Positions 23,909 through 35,142 are shown, counted from the first letter of the stretch. The stretch: 64,000 bases of DNA from Pleionea mediterranea (GCF_003148745.1 NZ_QGGU01000007.1:186001-250000), one strand, 5' to 3'. The notes: generated from the letters alone by a model not told the origin. Translations and numbers: made by a program.

Positions 23909-24456
23909 AGATAGGCTTCCCCTCTTCTATTGTTGGTCATATTTTGGAAAACAGACTGTACATGTTCAGACTGGCATCTCCGGCAGAAGAATATTCTCTA
24001 CAGAAAATATCCTCTACCAGAAAATGGTGCGGATGTAAGGGCTATGACAAATGTTCTTAAAAGACAGGCTCGTTCTTCCCATTAATTAAGAGGCACTGAC
24101 TAAACCTTACATCCACATATAGTATGAACTTAGAAGGTATTGACCGGTCCTTCCAATAAAAATTCGCTATAAATGATTCACAAGAGGATTTTGCAGTGCC
24201 TGAAACACAGAGGATAACTCAGCATTTACTCACTAACTAGTAACCAATAATCAGGGACTTACGTACCAAAAACATTGATTTTTAGTCCCGTTTAAATCAA
24301 TCCACTCTAAACCTATAAAAATCACAACTAAAATGGCTAATATTCAGATAATTTATGTTAATTCAATTACCTACATCCTATTAAGTTGCTTATAACAACA
24401 AAATTCTCTGCGGTATAAATTTTTTTGCCATCATCTATTACTCATTGCATCGCAGC
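23909..24456. other. Intergenic region between rmf and liuR
   Basis: About 550 bp with no convincing gene. It holds a 7-bp direct repeat CAGACTG (about 23950-23980) upstream of rmf. A GAAGG/CCTTC hairpin with an inner GACCGGTC is near 24132-24155. The rest is AT-rich. A 32-codon frame here has no ribosome-binding site and no similarity. Confidence 0.4.
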
Positions 24457-24484
24457 ATAACCTTTACGTTAACGTAAAGGTTAT
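24457..24484. promoter_or_regulatory. LiuR operator: 28-bp perfect palindrome
   Basis: ATAACCTTTACGTT followed by its exact reverse complement. The core TTTACGTTAACGTAAA fits what is known of LiuR sites in gammaproteobacterial liu operons. It overlaps the likely -35/spacer of the liuR promoter, with a TATTAT -10 at 24487-24492. Confidence 0.8.
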
Positions 24485-24499
24485 AGTATTATAAATACC

Positions 24500-24886
24500 A
24501 TGAACGATGAATCGCACGACAAAACATACAGCATTAGCGACCTTGCCAATGAATTTAACACGACGACTCGTGCCATTCGTCATTATGAAGAGTACGGATT
24601 GATTCTGCCGCAACGCAAAGGCACCTACCGTGTTTACTCCCATAAGAACAGAACCCGCTTACAACTAATTTTACGCGGTAAGCGGATCGGCTTTTCACTG
24701 GCAGAAATAAAGGAAATCATTGATTTGTATCAATTTCCTCATGGTGAAGATAAGCAAACAGAGTTTCTACTTTCAAAAATTGAGCTAAGAAAACAGCAAC
24801 TGAAGCAACAGGCGGAAGATATCAACTCTATGTTGAGAGAAATTGATGATCTTGAACAAAAAATCAGCCAGCAAAAGAACAAATGA
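24500..24886 (+). CDS. liuR: MerR-family regulator of leucine catabolism LiuR
   Basis: 128 aa. The N-terminal MerR helix-turn-helix is YSISDLANEFNTTTRAIRHYEEYGL, then the wing YRVYSHKNRTRLQLI. A C-terminal coiled coil (about residues 85-128, Gln/Glu/Leu-rich) gives dimerisation. No metal-binding cysteines, as expected for the LiuR branch. No ribosome-binding site precedes the ATG, and the -10 at 24487-24492 predicts transcription from about the ATG itself, so the mRNA may be leaderless. First gene of the liu operon, 74 bp before liuA. Confidence 0.93.
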   Translation: MNDESHDKTYSISDLANEFNTTTRAIRHYEEYGLILPQRKGTYRVYSHKNRTRLQLILRGKRIGFSLAEIKEIIDLYQFPHGEDKQTEFLLSKIELRKQQLKQQAEDINSMLREIDDLEQKISQQKNK

Positions 24887-24960
24887 CTCTATCTTCTATG
24901 CCCTTTTACAACGTACGACGCTTTAGTTATGCACAAATTTAATCGACAGAGGTAAGCAGC

Positions 24961-26121
24961 ATGTTCCCCAGTTTGAATTTTGACCTCGGTGACACCGCCG
25001 ATATGATTCGTGAAACCGTTAAAGGCTTCACCGACAAAGAAATAGCGCCAATAGCCACTCAGATAGACGAAGTTAATGAATTTCCAAATGAGTTATGGCC
25101 AAAGTTTGGCGAGCTGGGCTTATTAGGAATGACTGTTGAAGAAGAATTCGGTGGTTCTGGCCTTGGCTACCTTGAGCACGTTGTCGCCATGGAAGAAATA
25201 TCCAGAGGCTCTGCCTCCATTGGCCTGTCTTATGGTGCTCACTCCAATCTGTGTTTGAATCAGCTGCGCAAAAATGGCAGTGCCGAACAAAAGGCCAAAT
25301 ACTTGCCCAAACTTTGCAGCGGCGAGCACATAGGCGCCCTGGCCATGAGTGAAGCTGGCTCAGGTTCCGATGTTGTCAGCATGCGATTAAAAGCAGAAAA
25401 ACAGGGTGATCACTTTGTTCTAAATGGCAACAAAATGTGGATCACCAATGGTCCAGATGCCGATGTACTCATTGTTTACGCTAAAACAGATGCCAATGCC
25501 GGCTCAAAGGGCATTACGGCTTTTATTATTGAAAAAGACTTTGCCGGATTTTCAACCGCTCAAAAGCTCGACAAGCTAGGAATGCGCGGCTCCAATACCT
25601 GCGAACTGGTGTTTGAAGACTGTAAAGTGCCTGCAGAAAATATTTTAGGTGAATTAAATCAGGGCGTTAAAGTTCTGATGAGTGGTCTTGATTTTGAACG
25701 ACTGGTACTGGCTGCCGGTCCTTTAGGGATTATGCAGGCCTGTATGGATAATGTGGTGCCCTACATTCATGAACGAAAACAGTTTGGCCAATCCATAGGT
25801 GAATTCCAATTGGTACAAGGTAAAATTGCCGATATGTACACAACATTGAACGCTTGTCGTGCCTACGTTTATACCGTAGCCAAAGCCTGTGATCGCGGTG
25901 AAACCACTCGTAAAGACGCAGCTGGTGTTATTTTGTACGCTGCAGAAAAAGCCACTCAAATGGCTCTCGATGCCATCCAGTTGCTGGGTGGTAACGGCTA
26001 TATCAACGAATACCCTACAGGCCGATTACTAAGAGATGCTAAGCTGTATGAAATTGGTGCCGGCACCTCTGAAATCAGACGCATGTTGATTGGCCGCGAA
26101 TTGTTTAAAGAAACGTCATAA
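24961..26121 (+). CDS. liuA: Isovaleryl-CoA dehydrogenase
   Basis: FAD enzyme oxidising isovaleryl-CoA to 3-methylcrotonyl-CoA, the first committed step of leucine breakdown after transamination and decarboxylation. 386 aa. Signatures [16 protein letters not shown] and [32 protein letters not shown] are acyl-CoA dehydrogenase hallmarks. The catalytic Glu is expected in the isovaleryl-specific position ([12 protein letters not shown]). Operon position directly after liuR supports the assignment. AGAGGTAAG precedes the ATG. Confidence 0.95.
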   Translation: MFPSLNFDLGDTADMIRETVKGFTDKEIAPIATQIDEVNEFPNELWPKFGELGLLGMTVEEEFGGSGLGYLEHVVAMEEISRGSASIGLSYGAHSNLCLNQLRKNGSAEQKAKYLPKLCSGEHIGALAMSEAGSGSDVVSMRLKAEKQGDHFVLNGNKMWITNGPDADVLIVYAKTDANAGSKGITAFIIEKDFAGFSTAQKLDKLGMRGSNTCELVFEDCKVPAENILGELNQGVKVLMSGLDFERLVLAAGPLGIMQACMDNVVPYIHERKQFGQSIGEFQLVQGKIADMYTTLNACRAYVYTVAKACDRGETTRKDAAGVILYAAEKATQMALDAIQLLGGNGYINEYPTGRLLRDAKLYEIGAGTSEIRRMLIGRELFKETS

Positions 26122-26151
26122 ATCAACTTAATGTTAAAATTCAATCATCGT

Positions 26152-26177
26152 CAGCCGACAACAGTTCAAGTCGGCTG
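26152..26177 (+). repeat. Hairpin in liuA-thiolase interval
   Basis: CAGCCGAC, ten bases, GTCGGCTG: a perfect 8-bp stem without a T-run, 30 bp after liuA. Possibly an RNA processing or stabilising element inside the operon mRNA rather than a terminator. Confidence 0.5.
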
Positions 26178-26357
26178 CAGCTTGAAGCAAACACAATTTA
26201 CTTAACCCACTAAAGTCCGATTTGCTGCAGTGCATGACACTGTTATCTTAGCGGTTATACAAATTAGTGGCGATACAAACTTTATTATTTTAAACACATG
26301 ACCCAGAAGCTGGTTTACATCAACAGCTTTCTGGAAACTGAAAAAAGGATAGACACG

Positions 26358-27542
26358 ATGACTGCTACCGACCCGATTGTTTTAGTTGGAATTGCTCGCA
26401 CCCCTATGGGTGGTTTTATGGGCGCCTTATCCGATGTTAAATCTCCTGAATTGGGCGCCAATGCCATTGCTGCAGCGGTAAGCCGTGCAGGACTGAAACC
26501 CGATGATGTTCAAGAAGTCATTATGGGTTGTGTACTGCCCGCCGGTGTTGGTCAGGCACCTGCGCGTCAAGCTTCTATTGGCGCAGGCTTACCAAAATCT
26601 GTAGGCTGCACCACGGTGAATAAAGTCTGCGGTTCCGGTATGAAAACCATTATGCTGGCACATGATCTATTGTCAGCGGGTACCAATGAAATTATGGTTG
26701 CTGGTGGTATGGAAAGTATGACCAATGCGCCTTATATGTTAGACAGAGCTCGCACCGGTTATCGTTTTGGTCATGGCAAAGTGCTCGACCATATGGCATT
26801 TGACGGCCTCGAAGACGCTTATGAAGGTCAGGCCATGGGTGTATACGCAGAAGACACGGTTGAAAAATACGGCTTCACTCGTGAACAGCAAGATGAGTTT
26901 GCCATCACGTCATTAAAACGAGCCCAAAAAGCCATCGAAGATGGTGCTTTTAAAAATGAAATCTCCGCTGTCACCATTAAAACACGTAAAGGTGACGTCA
27001 CCGTTGATACTGATGAGCAACCGCAAAAAGCACGCCTGGATAAAATTCCTCAGCTTCGCCCTGCTTTCCGTAAAGACGGCACGGTAACCGCGGCAAACGC
27101 CAGCTCTATTTCAGATGGCGCCGCTGCGGTCGTTATGATGCGTCAATCTGAGGCTGAAAAACGCGGCCTTACGCCACTAGCAAAAATTGTTGGCCACGCC
27201 ACACATGCACGCACTCCGGCAGAATTTACCACGGCGCCTGTTGGTGCCATGCAGTCTTTATTTGAAAAAACAGGTTGGTCAACCAGTGACGTTGATTTAT
27301 TTGAAATCAACGAAGCTTTTGCGGTTGTCACCATGGCTGCAATGAAAGAGTTAGAGCTGGATCACGATAAAGTTAATGTCCATGGCGGTGCTTGCGCACT
27401 CGGTCATCCAATTGGCTGCTCAGGTACCCGCATTGTTGTTACTTTGATCGAAGCACTGAAGTATCACAATAAAAAGCGCGGTGTTGCCTCACTGTGTATT
27501 GGTGGTGGTGAAGCCACTGCAATGGCGATAGAGCTGCTTTAA
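26358..27542 (+). CDS. Acetyl-CoA C-acetyltransferase (thiolase)
   Basis: 394-aa thiolase that condenses or cleaves acetoacetyl-CoA. Catalytic Cys in VNKVCGSGMKT, second Cys and His in GGACALGHPIGCSGTR, NEAFAVV loop present. In this operon it would cleave acetoacetyl-CoA, generated from HMG-CoA-derived acetoacetate by the CoA-transferase at the operon's end, into two acetyl-CoA. Start ATG at 26358 with AGGATA seven bases upstream; the frame begins earlier (26298) without support. Confidence 0.93.
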   Translation: MTATDPIVLVGIARTPMGGFMGALSDVKSPELGANAIAAAVSRAGLKPDDVQEVIMGCVLPAGVGQAPARQASIGAGLPKSVGCTTVNKVCGSGMKTIMLAHDLLSAGTNEIMVAGGMESMTNAPYMLDRARTGYRFGHGKVLDHMAFDGLEDAYEGQAMGVYAEDTVEKYGFTREQQDEFAITSLKRAQKAIEDGAFKNEISAVTIKTRKGDVTVDTDEQPQKARLDKIPQLRPAFRKDGTVTAANASSISDGAAAVVMMRQSEAEKRGLTPLAKIVGHATHARTPAEFTTAPVGAMQSLFEKTGWSTSDVDLFEINEAFAVVTMAAMKELELDHDKVNVHGGACALGHPIGCSGTRIVVTLIEALKYHNKKRGVASLCIGGGEATAMAIELL

Positions 27543-27639
27543 TCGTTACTATTTACTTTAAGATTCGATCAACCACTGGCATGGATTTGCATATAACAAG
27601 CCATGCCAGTGATCCAACTAGATAGACAGGTTAATACTT

Positions 27640-28776
27640 ATGATTCTTTCTGAAGAACAAAACATGATCCGTGATGCTGCTCGTCAGTATGTTCAGGAAT
27701 GCATCAAACCCGAAGCCATGAAATGGGATCAGGAAAAAATATTTCCCGAAGAAGCATTAAAAGGTTTAGCGGAGCTTGGCTTTTACGGCATGTTAGTACC
27801 CGAGCAGTACGGCGGTTGCGATATTGGTTACACCTCGGCCGCATTAGTTCTTGAAGAAATCGCTGCCGGTGACGCCGCTTGCTCAACAGTCGTCAGTGTC
27901 ACCAACTCGGTTGCCTGTATGCCTATTTATCAGTTTGGTAACGATCAACAAAAACAACAGTTTTTAACGCCACTGGCATCGGGCGAGCATTTGGGCGCTT
28001 TCTGTTTAACCGAACCTCACGCAGGCAGTGATGCTTCCGATCTAAAAACCAAAGCGGTGAAAGATGGCGACGAGTATGTATTAAATGGTGTTAAGCAATA
28101 CATTACCTCTGGTAAAAATGCCAACACGGCCATTGTGTTTGCGGTGACCGATCCTTCCGCTGGTAAAAAAGGCATTAGCGCGTTTATTGTACCTACCGAT
28201 ACAAAAGGCTATATCGTTGCAAAAGTTGAAGATAAAATGGGTCAGCATGCTTCGGATACTTGCCAGATTATTTTTGAAGATTGTCGTATTCCTGCCAGCA
28301 ATTTATTAGGTGAAGAAGGACAAGGTTATAAAATTGCACTTTCAAATCTTGAAGGTGGCCGTATTGGAATTGGCGCGCAATGTGTCGGTATTGCCAGATC
28401 TGCATTAGAAGCCGCCAGTGAGTTTGCCAAAGATCGTACTTCCTTTGGTAAACCAATCAACAAACATCAGGCGGTCGCATTTAAACTTGCAGAAATGGCA
28501 ACACAAATAGAAGCAGCACGGCAATTAACCCTTCACGCAGCGCAATTAAAAGATCAAGGGTTACCCTGCTTAAAAGAAGCCTCCATGGCAAAGTTATTTG
28601 CATCAGAAATGGCGGAAAAAGTATGTTCCGATGCCATTCAAATTCACGGAGGCTATGGCTACCTGGCAGACTTCCCGGTTGAAAAATATTACCGCGATGT
28701 TCGTGTTTGCCAAATTTACGAAGGCACCAGTGAAGTACAGAAAATGGTGATTAGTCGTTCTATTGAAAACGAATAA
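27640..28776 (+). CDS. Acyl-CoA dehydrogenase (short/branched chain type)
   Basis: 378-aa FAD enzyme. Motifs [15 protein letters not shown] and [32 protein letters not shown] place it with short-chain acyl-CoA dehydrogenases, with the catalytic Glu in QIYEGT. It is a second dehydrogenase in the liu operon, probably acting on isobutyryl-, 2-methylbutyryl- or butyryl-type CoA rather than isovaleryl-CoA; substrate cannot be fixed from sequence. Between thiolase and liuB. Confidence 0.92.
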   Translation: MILSEEQNMIRDAARQYVQECIKPEAMKWDQEKIFPEEALKGLAELGFYGMLVPEQYGGCDIGYTSAALVLEEIAAGDAACSTVVSVTNSVACMPIYQFGNDQQKQQFLTPLASGEHLGAFCLTEPHAGSDASDLKTKAVKDGDEYVLNGVKQYITSGKNANTAIVFAVTDPSAGKKGISAFIVPTDTKGYIVAKVEDKMGQHASDTCQIIFEDCRIPASNLLGEEGQGYKIALSNLEGGRIGIGAQCVGIARSALEAASEFAKDRTSFGKPINKHQAVAFKLAEMATQIEAARQLTLHAAQLKDQGLPCLKEASMAKLFASEMAEKVCSDAIQIHGGYGYLADFPVEKYYRDVRVCQIYEGTSEVQKMVISRSIENE

Positions 28777-28872
28777 ACATTAAATATTAGTTAGACCCTA
28801 AAATAATCGGGCAGCGCATAAGTTTACTCACCTGCCCGCTTGACTGTTGAATAAAATTAAATTGGAATCGTC

Positions 28873-30480
28873 ATGTCGGTTATAAAATCCAGCATTAATG
28901 CACGCAGTGAAGAGTTTAAATCCAATCACGATCATATGACCAAGTTAGTGGATGACTTGCGCGATAAAATGGCGGTCATTTCACAGGGTGGTGGAAAAGA
29001 AAGAAACGAAAAGCACATCAGTCGAGGCAAGTTACTACCACGTGATCGCGTTAGAAAATTACTCGACGTTGGCTCTCCTTTTTTAGAGCTTTCACAATTT
29101 GCCGCTTATGATATGTACGACAATCAGGTACCTTCAGCAGGTATCATTACCGGTATCGGTCGTGTTAACGGTGTTGAGTGTATGATTGTTGCGAACGATG
29201 CAACGGTTAAAGGTGGCACTTATTTTCCTGAAACCATAAAAAAGCATTTACGGGCGCAAGAAGTCGCCGAGCAAAATCATCTGCCCTGTATTTATCTGGT
29301 GGATTCAGGCGGCGCCAATTTACCGCAACAAGACTTAGTCTTTCCTGATAAAGAACACTTTGGTCGAATCTTTTTTAATCAAGCAAATATGTCTGCCAAA
29401 GGCATACCTCAAATTGCTGTAGTTATGGGCAGTTGTACTGCAGGTGGTGCTTATGTCCCCGCTATGGCTGACGAAAGTATTATTGTTAAAGAACAAGGCA
29501 CTATTTTCCTCGGCGGCCCACCACTGGTTAAAGCGGCAACGGGTGAAGTGGTTTCAGCAGAAGATTTGGGTGGTGCCGATGTTCATTGTCGAAATTCAGG
29601 TGTTACCGATCACTACGCCAATGATGACGAACACGCCTTGAGTATTTGTCGTCGTGTGGTAGCCAACTTAAACCATAAGAAGCAATCACAGTGGCCAGTG
29701 ACAAAACCTAAAGCTCCACAGTACCCAACTGAAGAACTTTATGGTGTGGTTCCAAAAGATACCCGAAAACCTTATGACATTCGCGAAATTATTGCACGGG
29801 TTGTCGATAATTCAGAACTCGATGAATTTAAACCCTTATACGGCAATACACTGATTTGTGGCTTTGCAAAAATATGGGGATACCCGGTGGGCATTATTGC
29901 CAACAATGGCATTTTATTCAGTGAGTCTGCATTAAAAGGCGCGCACTTTATTGAGCTTTGTACCCAGCGCAATATTCCTTTGGTATTTTTGCAAAACATT
30001 ACCGGTTTTATGGTTGGGCAAAAATACGAAAACTCGGGTATCGCCAAAAACGGCGCCAAAATGGTAACCGCCGTTGCATGTGCAAAGGTACCTAAGTTTA
30101 CCGTGATTGTTGGCGGCAGTTTTGGTGCTGGAAATTATGGCATGTGTGGTCGCGCCTACAGCCCCCGCTTTTTATGGATGTGGCCAAACGCCCGTATTTC
30201 TGTCATGGGTGGCGAACAAGCGGCCAATGTTTTAGCCCAAGTAAAACGTGATAATTTTGAACGAAAAAACATTGAGTGGTCGGCGGAAGAAGAAGCTAAA
30301 TTTAAACAACCCATTGAACAACAATATGAAACACAGGGGCACCCCTACTACGCGTCGGCACGATTATGGGATGACGGTATTATTGATCCAGCCGACACCC
30401 GTATGGTGTTGGGCCTTGGTTTATCCATGTCGCTAAACGCGCCAAAAGAAGAAACCAAGTACGGTGTCTTCCGAATGTAG
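28873..30480 (+). CDS. liuB: Methylcrotonyl-CoA carboxylase, carboxyltransferase (beta) subunit
   Basis: 535 aa. With LiuD, transfers CO2 from carboxybiotin to 3-methylcrotonyl-CoA. The crotonase-like carboxyltransferase halves are visible: [37 protein letters not shown] and [38 protein letters not shown]. The length is typical for the beta subunit. Starts 96 bp after the dehydrogenase. Confidence 0.95.
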   Translation: MSVIKSSINARSEEFKSNHDHMTKLVDDLRDKMAVISQGGGKERNEKHISRGKLLPRDRVRKLLDVGSPFLELSQFAAYDMYDNQVPSAGIITGIGRVNGVECMIVANDATVKGGTYFPETIKKHLRAQEVAEQNHLPCIYLVDSGGANLPQQDLVFPDKEHFGRIFFNQANMSAKGIPQIAVVMGSCTAGGAYVPAMADESIIVKEQGTIFLGGPPLVKAATGEVVSAEDLGGADVHCRNSGVTDHYANDDEHALSICRRVVANLNHKKQSQWPVTKPKAPQYPTEELYGVVPKDTRKPYDIREIIARVVDNSELDEFKPLYGNTLICGFAKIWGYPVGIIANNGILFSESALKGAHFIELCTQRNIPLVFLQNITGFMVGQKYENSGIAKNGAKMVTAVACAKVPKFTVIVGGSFGAGNYGMCGRAYSPRFLWMWPNARISVMGGEQAANVLAQVKRDNFERKNIEWSAEEEAKFKQPIEQQYETQGHPYYASARLWDDGIIDPADTRMVLGLGLSMSLNAPKEETKYGVFRM

Positions 30481-30565
30481 CGATATCTGAATAATCAACA
30501 CTAAATGTTAGCCGCTAAATTTACGTTACTCATTTTAAAAGTAATGAATTTCAAAGAGAATCCGT

Positions 30566-31369
30566 ATGAGCGAACAAAAAACATTATTACTGGAAGTTAC
30601 CAAACAAGGTGCTGGTATCATCACCTTAAACCGACCCGATGTACACAATGCTTTTGACGATCAATTGATCAGCGACTTAACCAAAGCATTAAAAAAGCTG
30701 GAGTCACATAAATCAGTTCGGGTTGTGGTGTTAAAAGCCAATGGCAAAAGTTTTTCGGCTGGCGCTGATTTAAACTGGATGCGTCGAATGGCCGACTACA
30801 GCTGGTCAGAAAACTATCAGGATTCCCTTGCATTAGCGACGTTAATGCAAACCCTTTATCAACTTAAAAAACCAACCATTGGATTAGTACAAGGAGCTGC
30901 ATTTGGCGGCGGTGTTGGTCTGGTAGCTTGTTGTGATATTGTCATTGCCAGCAGTAAAGCCAAGTTCTGTCTTTCGGAAGTTAAACTGGGTTTGATCCCG
31001 GCGGTAATCAGCCCTTACGTGATCAAAGCCATTGGGAAGCGCCAGGCTAATCGCTATTTTGTTACCGCTGAAATATTTAATGCAACCACTGCAAGCACGA
31101 TTGGACTGGTACACGAAACCGTATCGCCCGATGAATTTGATGAATACAGTGAATCCATCATTAATACTACTTTGCAAAATGGTCCAAAAGCTATTCAAGC
31201 CGCCAAAGATCTTATTAACTTTATTGATAATCATCCCTTCGATGAAGAAGCTATTCGTGAAACAGCGCAAAAAATTTCCGATATTCGCGCATCAAGCGAA
31301 GGCAAAGAAGGTGTCTCTGCCTTTTTAGAAAAACGTCAACCAGACTGGTTAACCTCTCAGGAATCATAA
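30566..31369 (+). CDS. liuC: Methylglutaconyl-CoA hydratase
   Basis: 267-aa crotonase-superfamily enzyme hydrating 3-methylglutaconyl-CoA to HMG-CoA. Oxyanion-hole motifs FSAGADLNWM and GAAFGGGVGLVACCDI; FCLSEVKLGLIPAVISPYVI follows, matching LiuC in particular. Lies between liuB and liuD, 15 bp before liuD. Confidence 0.93.
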   Translation: MSEQKTLLLEVTKQGAGIITLNRPDVHNAFDDQLISDLTKALKKLESHKSVRVVVLKANGKSFSAGADLNWMRRMADYSWSENYQDSLALATLMQTLYQLKKPTIGLVQGAAFGGGVGLVACCDIVIASSKAKFCLSEVKLGLIPAVISPYVIKAIGKRQANRYFVTAEIFNATTASTIGLVHETVSPDEFDEYSESIINTTLQNGPKAIQAAKDLINFIDNHPFDEEAIRETAQKISDIRASSEGKEGVSAFLEKRQPDWLTSQES

Positions 31370-31384
31370 GGCCCGGAATTTATT

Positions 31385-33382
31385 ATGTTTGATAAAATAC
31401 TGATTGCAAACCGAGGCGAAATCGCCTGTCGAGTGATAAAAACAGCGCAAAAAATGGGCATTAAAACCGTTGCGGTTTATTCTGATGCCGATAAAAATGC
31501 ACGGCATACACAAATGGCCGACGAAGCCTGGCATATTGGTGCAGCCCCCGCCAAAGACAGCTATTTGAAAGGCGACAAAATATTAGAGGTTGCCAAACGA
31601 TCCGGCGCCAAAGCGATTCATCCTGGTTATGGTTTTTTATCTGAAAATACTGGTTTTGCGACGGCTTGCGAAAAAAATAATATTGTTTTTATTGGCCCCC
31701 CTGCTTCGGCAATTGATGCGATGGGATCAAAAAGTGCCGCAAAAGACATTATGCAAAAAGCCAATGTTCCGTTAGTTCCAGGTTACCATGGCAACAACCA
31801 GGATCCTGAGTTTTTAAAGTCACAAGCCGATGACATGGGTTATCCAGTTTTGATTAAAGCCACCGCAGGTGGTGGTGGTAAGGGCATGCGTATTGTAGAA
31901 GCGTCAAATGACTTTATTGAGTCGCTGACTTCTTGCAAACGCGAAGCCATATCTTCTTTCGGTGACGATGAGGTTTTGGTTGAGAAATACTTAACCAAAC
32001 CACGGCATGTTGAAATCCAGGTGTTTGCAGACAGCCATGGCAATGCCGTTCATTTATTTGAGCGCGACTGTTCTGTGCAACGTCGTCATCAAAAAGTAAT
32101 CGAAGAAGCGCCTGCTCCGGGAATGACTGAGTCATTAAGAGATCAAATGGGCACCGTCGCCATTAATGCGGCAAAAGCCATTGGTTATGAAGGCGCAGGT
32201 ACGGTTGAGTTTTTATTGGACGAAGACGGTTCATTTTACTTTATGGAAATGAACACCCGCTTACAGGTCGAACATCCGGTTACCGAAAAAATTACGGGGC
32301 AGGATCTTGTAGAATGGCAGTTACGGGTCGCCCATGGTGAAGCGTTGCCCTTGCAACAAGAGCAATTAACCATTCATGGTCATGCATTTGAAGCTCGTGT
32401 TTATGCAGAAGATCCCGATCAGGATTTTTTGCCATCCACCGGAACATTAAGTCATTTGCAAACACCAAAAACCAATACCCATGTGCGAATTGATACCGGC
32501 ATTCGACAAGGCGATGAAGTTTCTGTTCACTACGATCCTATGATTGCCAAACTTATCGTCTGGGATAAAGACCGCGCCTCCGCTTTAGCAAGATTACGAG
32601 GTGCCCTCTCCGACTATCAAATTGTCGGCTTAAAAACCAACCTGGACTTTATGAGCCAACTAGCGTCGCACGATGGTTTTAATCAAGCCGATCTTGATAC
32701 CAACTTTATTAACCGATATCAGGATGAATTATTTACCGCGAAACCTGCCATCAGTGACGATGTTTTATGCGTAGCAGCGCTTTACGTCATGCTGAAGCAA
32801 AAAGATTATGGCGAACGACATATAGCCGATGACTCGGATCCTTTTTCTCCCTGGGATAATGTGGACGGTTGGCGTTTAAACGAAGATAACTTCCACAAAC
32901 TTACACTGATTGATACAGATTCCCAACTGGAAAACTCTGTCACGGTTCATTTTAGAAATGATTCTTTCTTAGTTGAGCTGGCCAACAGTGAACATTTTAT
33001 TTCTGGTCAACTGGATAACACTTCAATGCAAGTGAATCTGGAAGGAATACAATTTAAAGTCACATTGGTTGATAACAATAATAGCATCACATTATTTATG
33101 CGCGGTGCAGAGTATCAACTGGAGCTAAAACAGGAAGGCTTGGCCACCAGTGATGCGGATGCTAATGCAAATCTTACGGCGCCTATGCCGGGAACCATCA
33201 TTTCTGTACTTGTTGAAGCGGGTGAAAAAGTTGAGGCTGGCCAACCTATACTGGTGATGGAAGCCATGAAAATGGAACACACCATTAAAGCGCCTTCAGA
33301 TGGCGTAATAACCGAATTACTGTACCAAACTGGTGATTTAGTTGAAGACGGCGCTGAACTGATTTTATTTGAAGCCGAGTAA
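31385..33382 (+). CDS. liuD: Methylcrotonyl-CoA carboxylase, biotin (alpha) subunit
   Basis: 665 aa in order: biotin carboxylase domain (FDKILIANRGEIACRVI; ATP-grasp GGGGKGMR; EMNTRLQVEHPVTE) up to about residue 445, a middle linking domain, and a C-terminal biotin carrier domain with the biotinylated Lys in VMEAMKMEH (about residue 630). It carboxylates its biotin with bicarbonate and ATP, then hands CO2 to LiuB. Confidence 0.95.
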   Translation: MFDKILIANRGEIACRVIKTAQKMGIKTVAVYSDADKNARHTQMADEAWHIGAAPAKDSYLKGDKILEVAKRSGAKAIHPGYGFLSENTGFATACEKNNIVFIGPPASAIDAMGSKSAAKDIMQKANVPLVPGYHGNNQDPEFLKSQADDMGYPVLIKATAGGGGKGMRIVEASNDFIESLTSCKREAISSFGDDEVLVEKYLTKPRHVEIQVFADSHGNAVHLFERDCSVQRRHQKVIEEAPAPGMTESLRDQMGTVAINAAKAIGYEGAGTVEFLLDEDGSFYFMEMNTRLQVEHPVTEKITGQDLVEWQLRVAHGEALPLQQEQLTIHGHAFEARVYAEDPDQDFLPSTGTLSHLQTPKTNTHVRIDTGIRQGDEVSVHYDPMIAKLIVWDKDRASALARLRGALSDYQIVGLKTNLDFMSQLASHDGFNQADLDTNFINRYQDELFTAKPAISDDVLCVAALYVMLKQKDYGERHIADDSDPFSPWDNVDGWRLNEDNFHKLTLIDTDSQLENSVTVHFRNDSFLVELANSEHFISGQLDNTSMQVNLEGIQFKVTLVDNNNSITLFMRGAEYQLELKQEGLATSDADANANLTAPMPGTIISVLVEAGEKVEAGQPILVMEAMKMEHTIKAPSDGVITELLYQTGDLVEDGAELILFEAE

Positions 33383-33454
33383 GTATTATTTAAACTATTT
33401 AATAGTTTACTGACATTTATAATGACAGGAATAACCAATAAAGGTGAAAACTCA

Positions 33455-34363
33455 GTGACATCTACCGACAAGTATCCGACGTCAGTCAAAATAGTTGAAG
33501 TCGGCCCCAGAGATGGTTTGCAAAACGAAAAGCAAGTGGTGTTAACCGAAGACAAAATCGAGTTGATCAATCGATTAAGCAACACTGGCCTGTCGGTGGT
33601 TGAAGCCACCAGTTTTGTGTCACCCAAATGGGTTCCGCAAATGGCCGATAACAAAAATGTTTTAACCGGTATTGAGCGGAAAGATAATGTCAGCTATCCA
33701 GTATTGACACCCAATATGAAAGGCTTTGAAGCTGCTATCGACGCAGGTGCAAAAGAAGTCGCCATTTTTGGTGCCGCTTCAGAAAGCTTTTCCCAAAAAA
33801 ATATCAATTGTTCCATCGACGAAAGTCTTGAGCGATTTCGCCCCATTATGCAAGCTGCAAAACAGAGCAATATTCGAGTTAGAGGTTATGTGTCATGTGT
33901 TTTGGGCTGCCCTTACGAAGGTGAAATTGCTGTCGAAAAAGTAGCCGAAGTCGCTAAGACCTTATTTGAGATGGGTTGTTACGAAATCTCATTAGGTGAC
34001 ACCATTGGCGTTGGTACACCATTAAAAGCTCAGGCCATGATCAAGGCTGTTGCAAAAGAAGTTCCTTTATCGGCATTAGCCGTTCATTTTCATGATACTT
34101 ATGGTCAGGCGTTAAGCAATATACTGGCCTGCATACAATTAGGTGTAGCTACCGTCGATAGTTCTATTGCCGGACTCGGTGGTTGCCCTTATGCTAAAGG
34201 CGCATCAGGTAACGTAGCCACCGAAGATGTGGTATATATGCTTGATGGCATGGGCATAGAAACGGGTATCGACTTGCAACAACTGCTTAAAGCCGGGCGA
34301 TTTATCTCAGAAAAACTGGGACGTTCACCCATGTCGAAAGTTGCTAATGCATTAAGCGAATAA
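33455..34363 (+). CDS. liuE: Hydroxymethylglutaryl-CoA lyase
   Basis: Cleaves HMG-CoA to acetyl-CoA and acetoacetate with a divalent metal in a TIM barrel. From the GTG at 33455 (GGTGA seven bases upstream) the product is 302 aa, the usual length. An ATG at 33422 gives 11 more residues without a ribosome-binding site. Active-site motifs [36 protein letters not shown] and the catalytic Cys in [14 protein letters not shown] are all present. 72 bp after liuD. Confidence 0.93.
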   Translation: MTSTDKYPTSVKIVEVGPRDGLQNEKQVVLTEDKIELINRLSNTGLSVVEATSFVSPKWVPQMADNKNVLTGIERKDNVSYPVLTPNMKGFEAAIDAGAKEVAIFGAASESFSQKNINCSIDESLERFRPIMQAAKQSNIRVRGYVSCVLGCPYEGEIAVEKVAEVAKTLFEMGCYEISLGDTIGVGTPLKAQAMIKAVAKEVPLSALAVHFHDTYGQALSNILACIQLGVATVDSSIAGLGGCPYAKGASGNVATEDVVYMLDGMGIETGIDLQQLLKAGRFISEKLGRSPMSKVANALSE

Positions 34364-34429
34364 ATTATTATTTACAGTCTTAACAAAAAGACTCAACCAA
34401 TTTAAATCTAACAAGTACAAGGAGCTAAT

Positions 34430-35131
34430 ATGGCCGGTTTTGACAAAGTGGTTGAAACCTATGAAGAAGCAATGGCTGGCCTTGAAAACGGCATGACCGT
34501 TATCGCCGGTGGCTTTGGATTATGTGGGATCCCTGAAGGGTTAATCGCCCAAATACAAAAAATGGGCACAAGTGATCTTACGTTTGTTTCCAATAACTGC
34601 GGTGTGGATGACTTTGGTCTGGGTTTACTGTTAAAAGGTAAGCAGATTAAAAAAATGGTGTCGTCTTACGTCGGTGAAAACGCTGAGTTTGAACGTCAAT
34701 ACCTGGCCGGAGAGCTTGAAGTTGAATTAACGCCTCAGGGTACACTGGCTGAAAAAATGCGAGCTGGCGGTGCTGGTATTCCAGCATTTTTCACAGCAAC
34801 AGGCTACGGTACTCCTGTAGCCGAAGGCAAAGAAACCCGAGAGTTTGATGGCCGAGGCTATGTTTTAGAGCCATCCATTACCGGTGAGTTTGCCATTGTT
34901 CGGGCATGGAAAGCTGACAGATACGGCAACTGTATCTATCGCGATACAGCCATGAACTTTAATCCTATGGCGGCCACTGCCGGAAAAATTACCGTGGTGG
35001 AAGCCGAAGAAATCGTCGAGCCAGGTGAATTAAAACCCACAGAAATTCATACACCGGGCATTTATGTCAACCGAGTCATTCAGGGTTCGTTCGAAAAGCG
35101 AATTGAACGCCTGACACTGCGCAACCAATAA
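34430..35131 (+). CDS. 3-oxoacid CoA-transferase, subunit A
   Basis: 233 aa. The N-terminal [20 protein letters not shown] and [13 protein letters not shown] motifs match the alpha subunit of succinyl-CoA:3-ketoacid CoA-transferase. It would activate acetoacetate released by LiuE to acetoacetyl-CoA for the thiolase of the same operon. AAGGAG precedes the ATG. Subunit B follows after 11 bp. Confidence 0.94.
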   Translation: MAGFDKVVETYEEAMAGLENGMTVIAGGFGLCGIPEGLIAQIQKMGTSDLTFVSNNCGVDDFGLGLLLKGKQIKKMVSSYVGENAEFERQYLAGELEVELTPQGTLAEKMRAGGAGIPAFFTATGYGTPVAEGKETREFDGRGYVLEPSITGEFAIVRAWKADRYGNCIYRDTAMNFNPMAATAGKITVVEAEEIVEPGELKPTEIHTPGIYVNRVIQGSFEKRIERLTLRNQ

Positions 35132-35142
35132 GGAGACGAATA

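Noticed and set aside
23668-23910. 80-codon plus-strand frame
   Set aside because: It is antisense to rmf, whose identity is certain.
23940-24060. 32-codon frame between rmf and liuR
   Set aside because: No ribosome-binding site, no similarity, and it includes short local repeats.
30884-31270. 128-codon antisense frame in liuC
   Set aside because: Shadow frame opposite a strongly conserved hydratase gene.
33115-33654. 179-codon antisense frame over liuD/liuE
   Set aside because: Antisense to two well-identified genes, no start signal and Ser/Thr-rich shadow composition.
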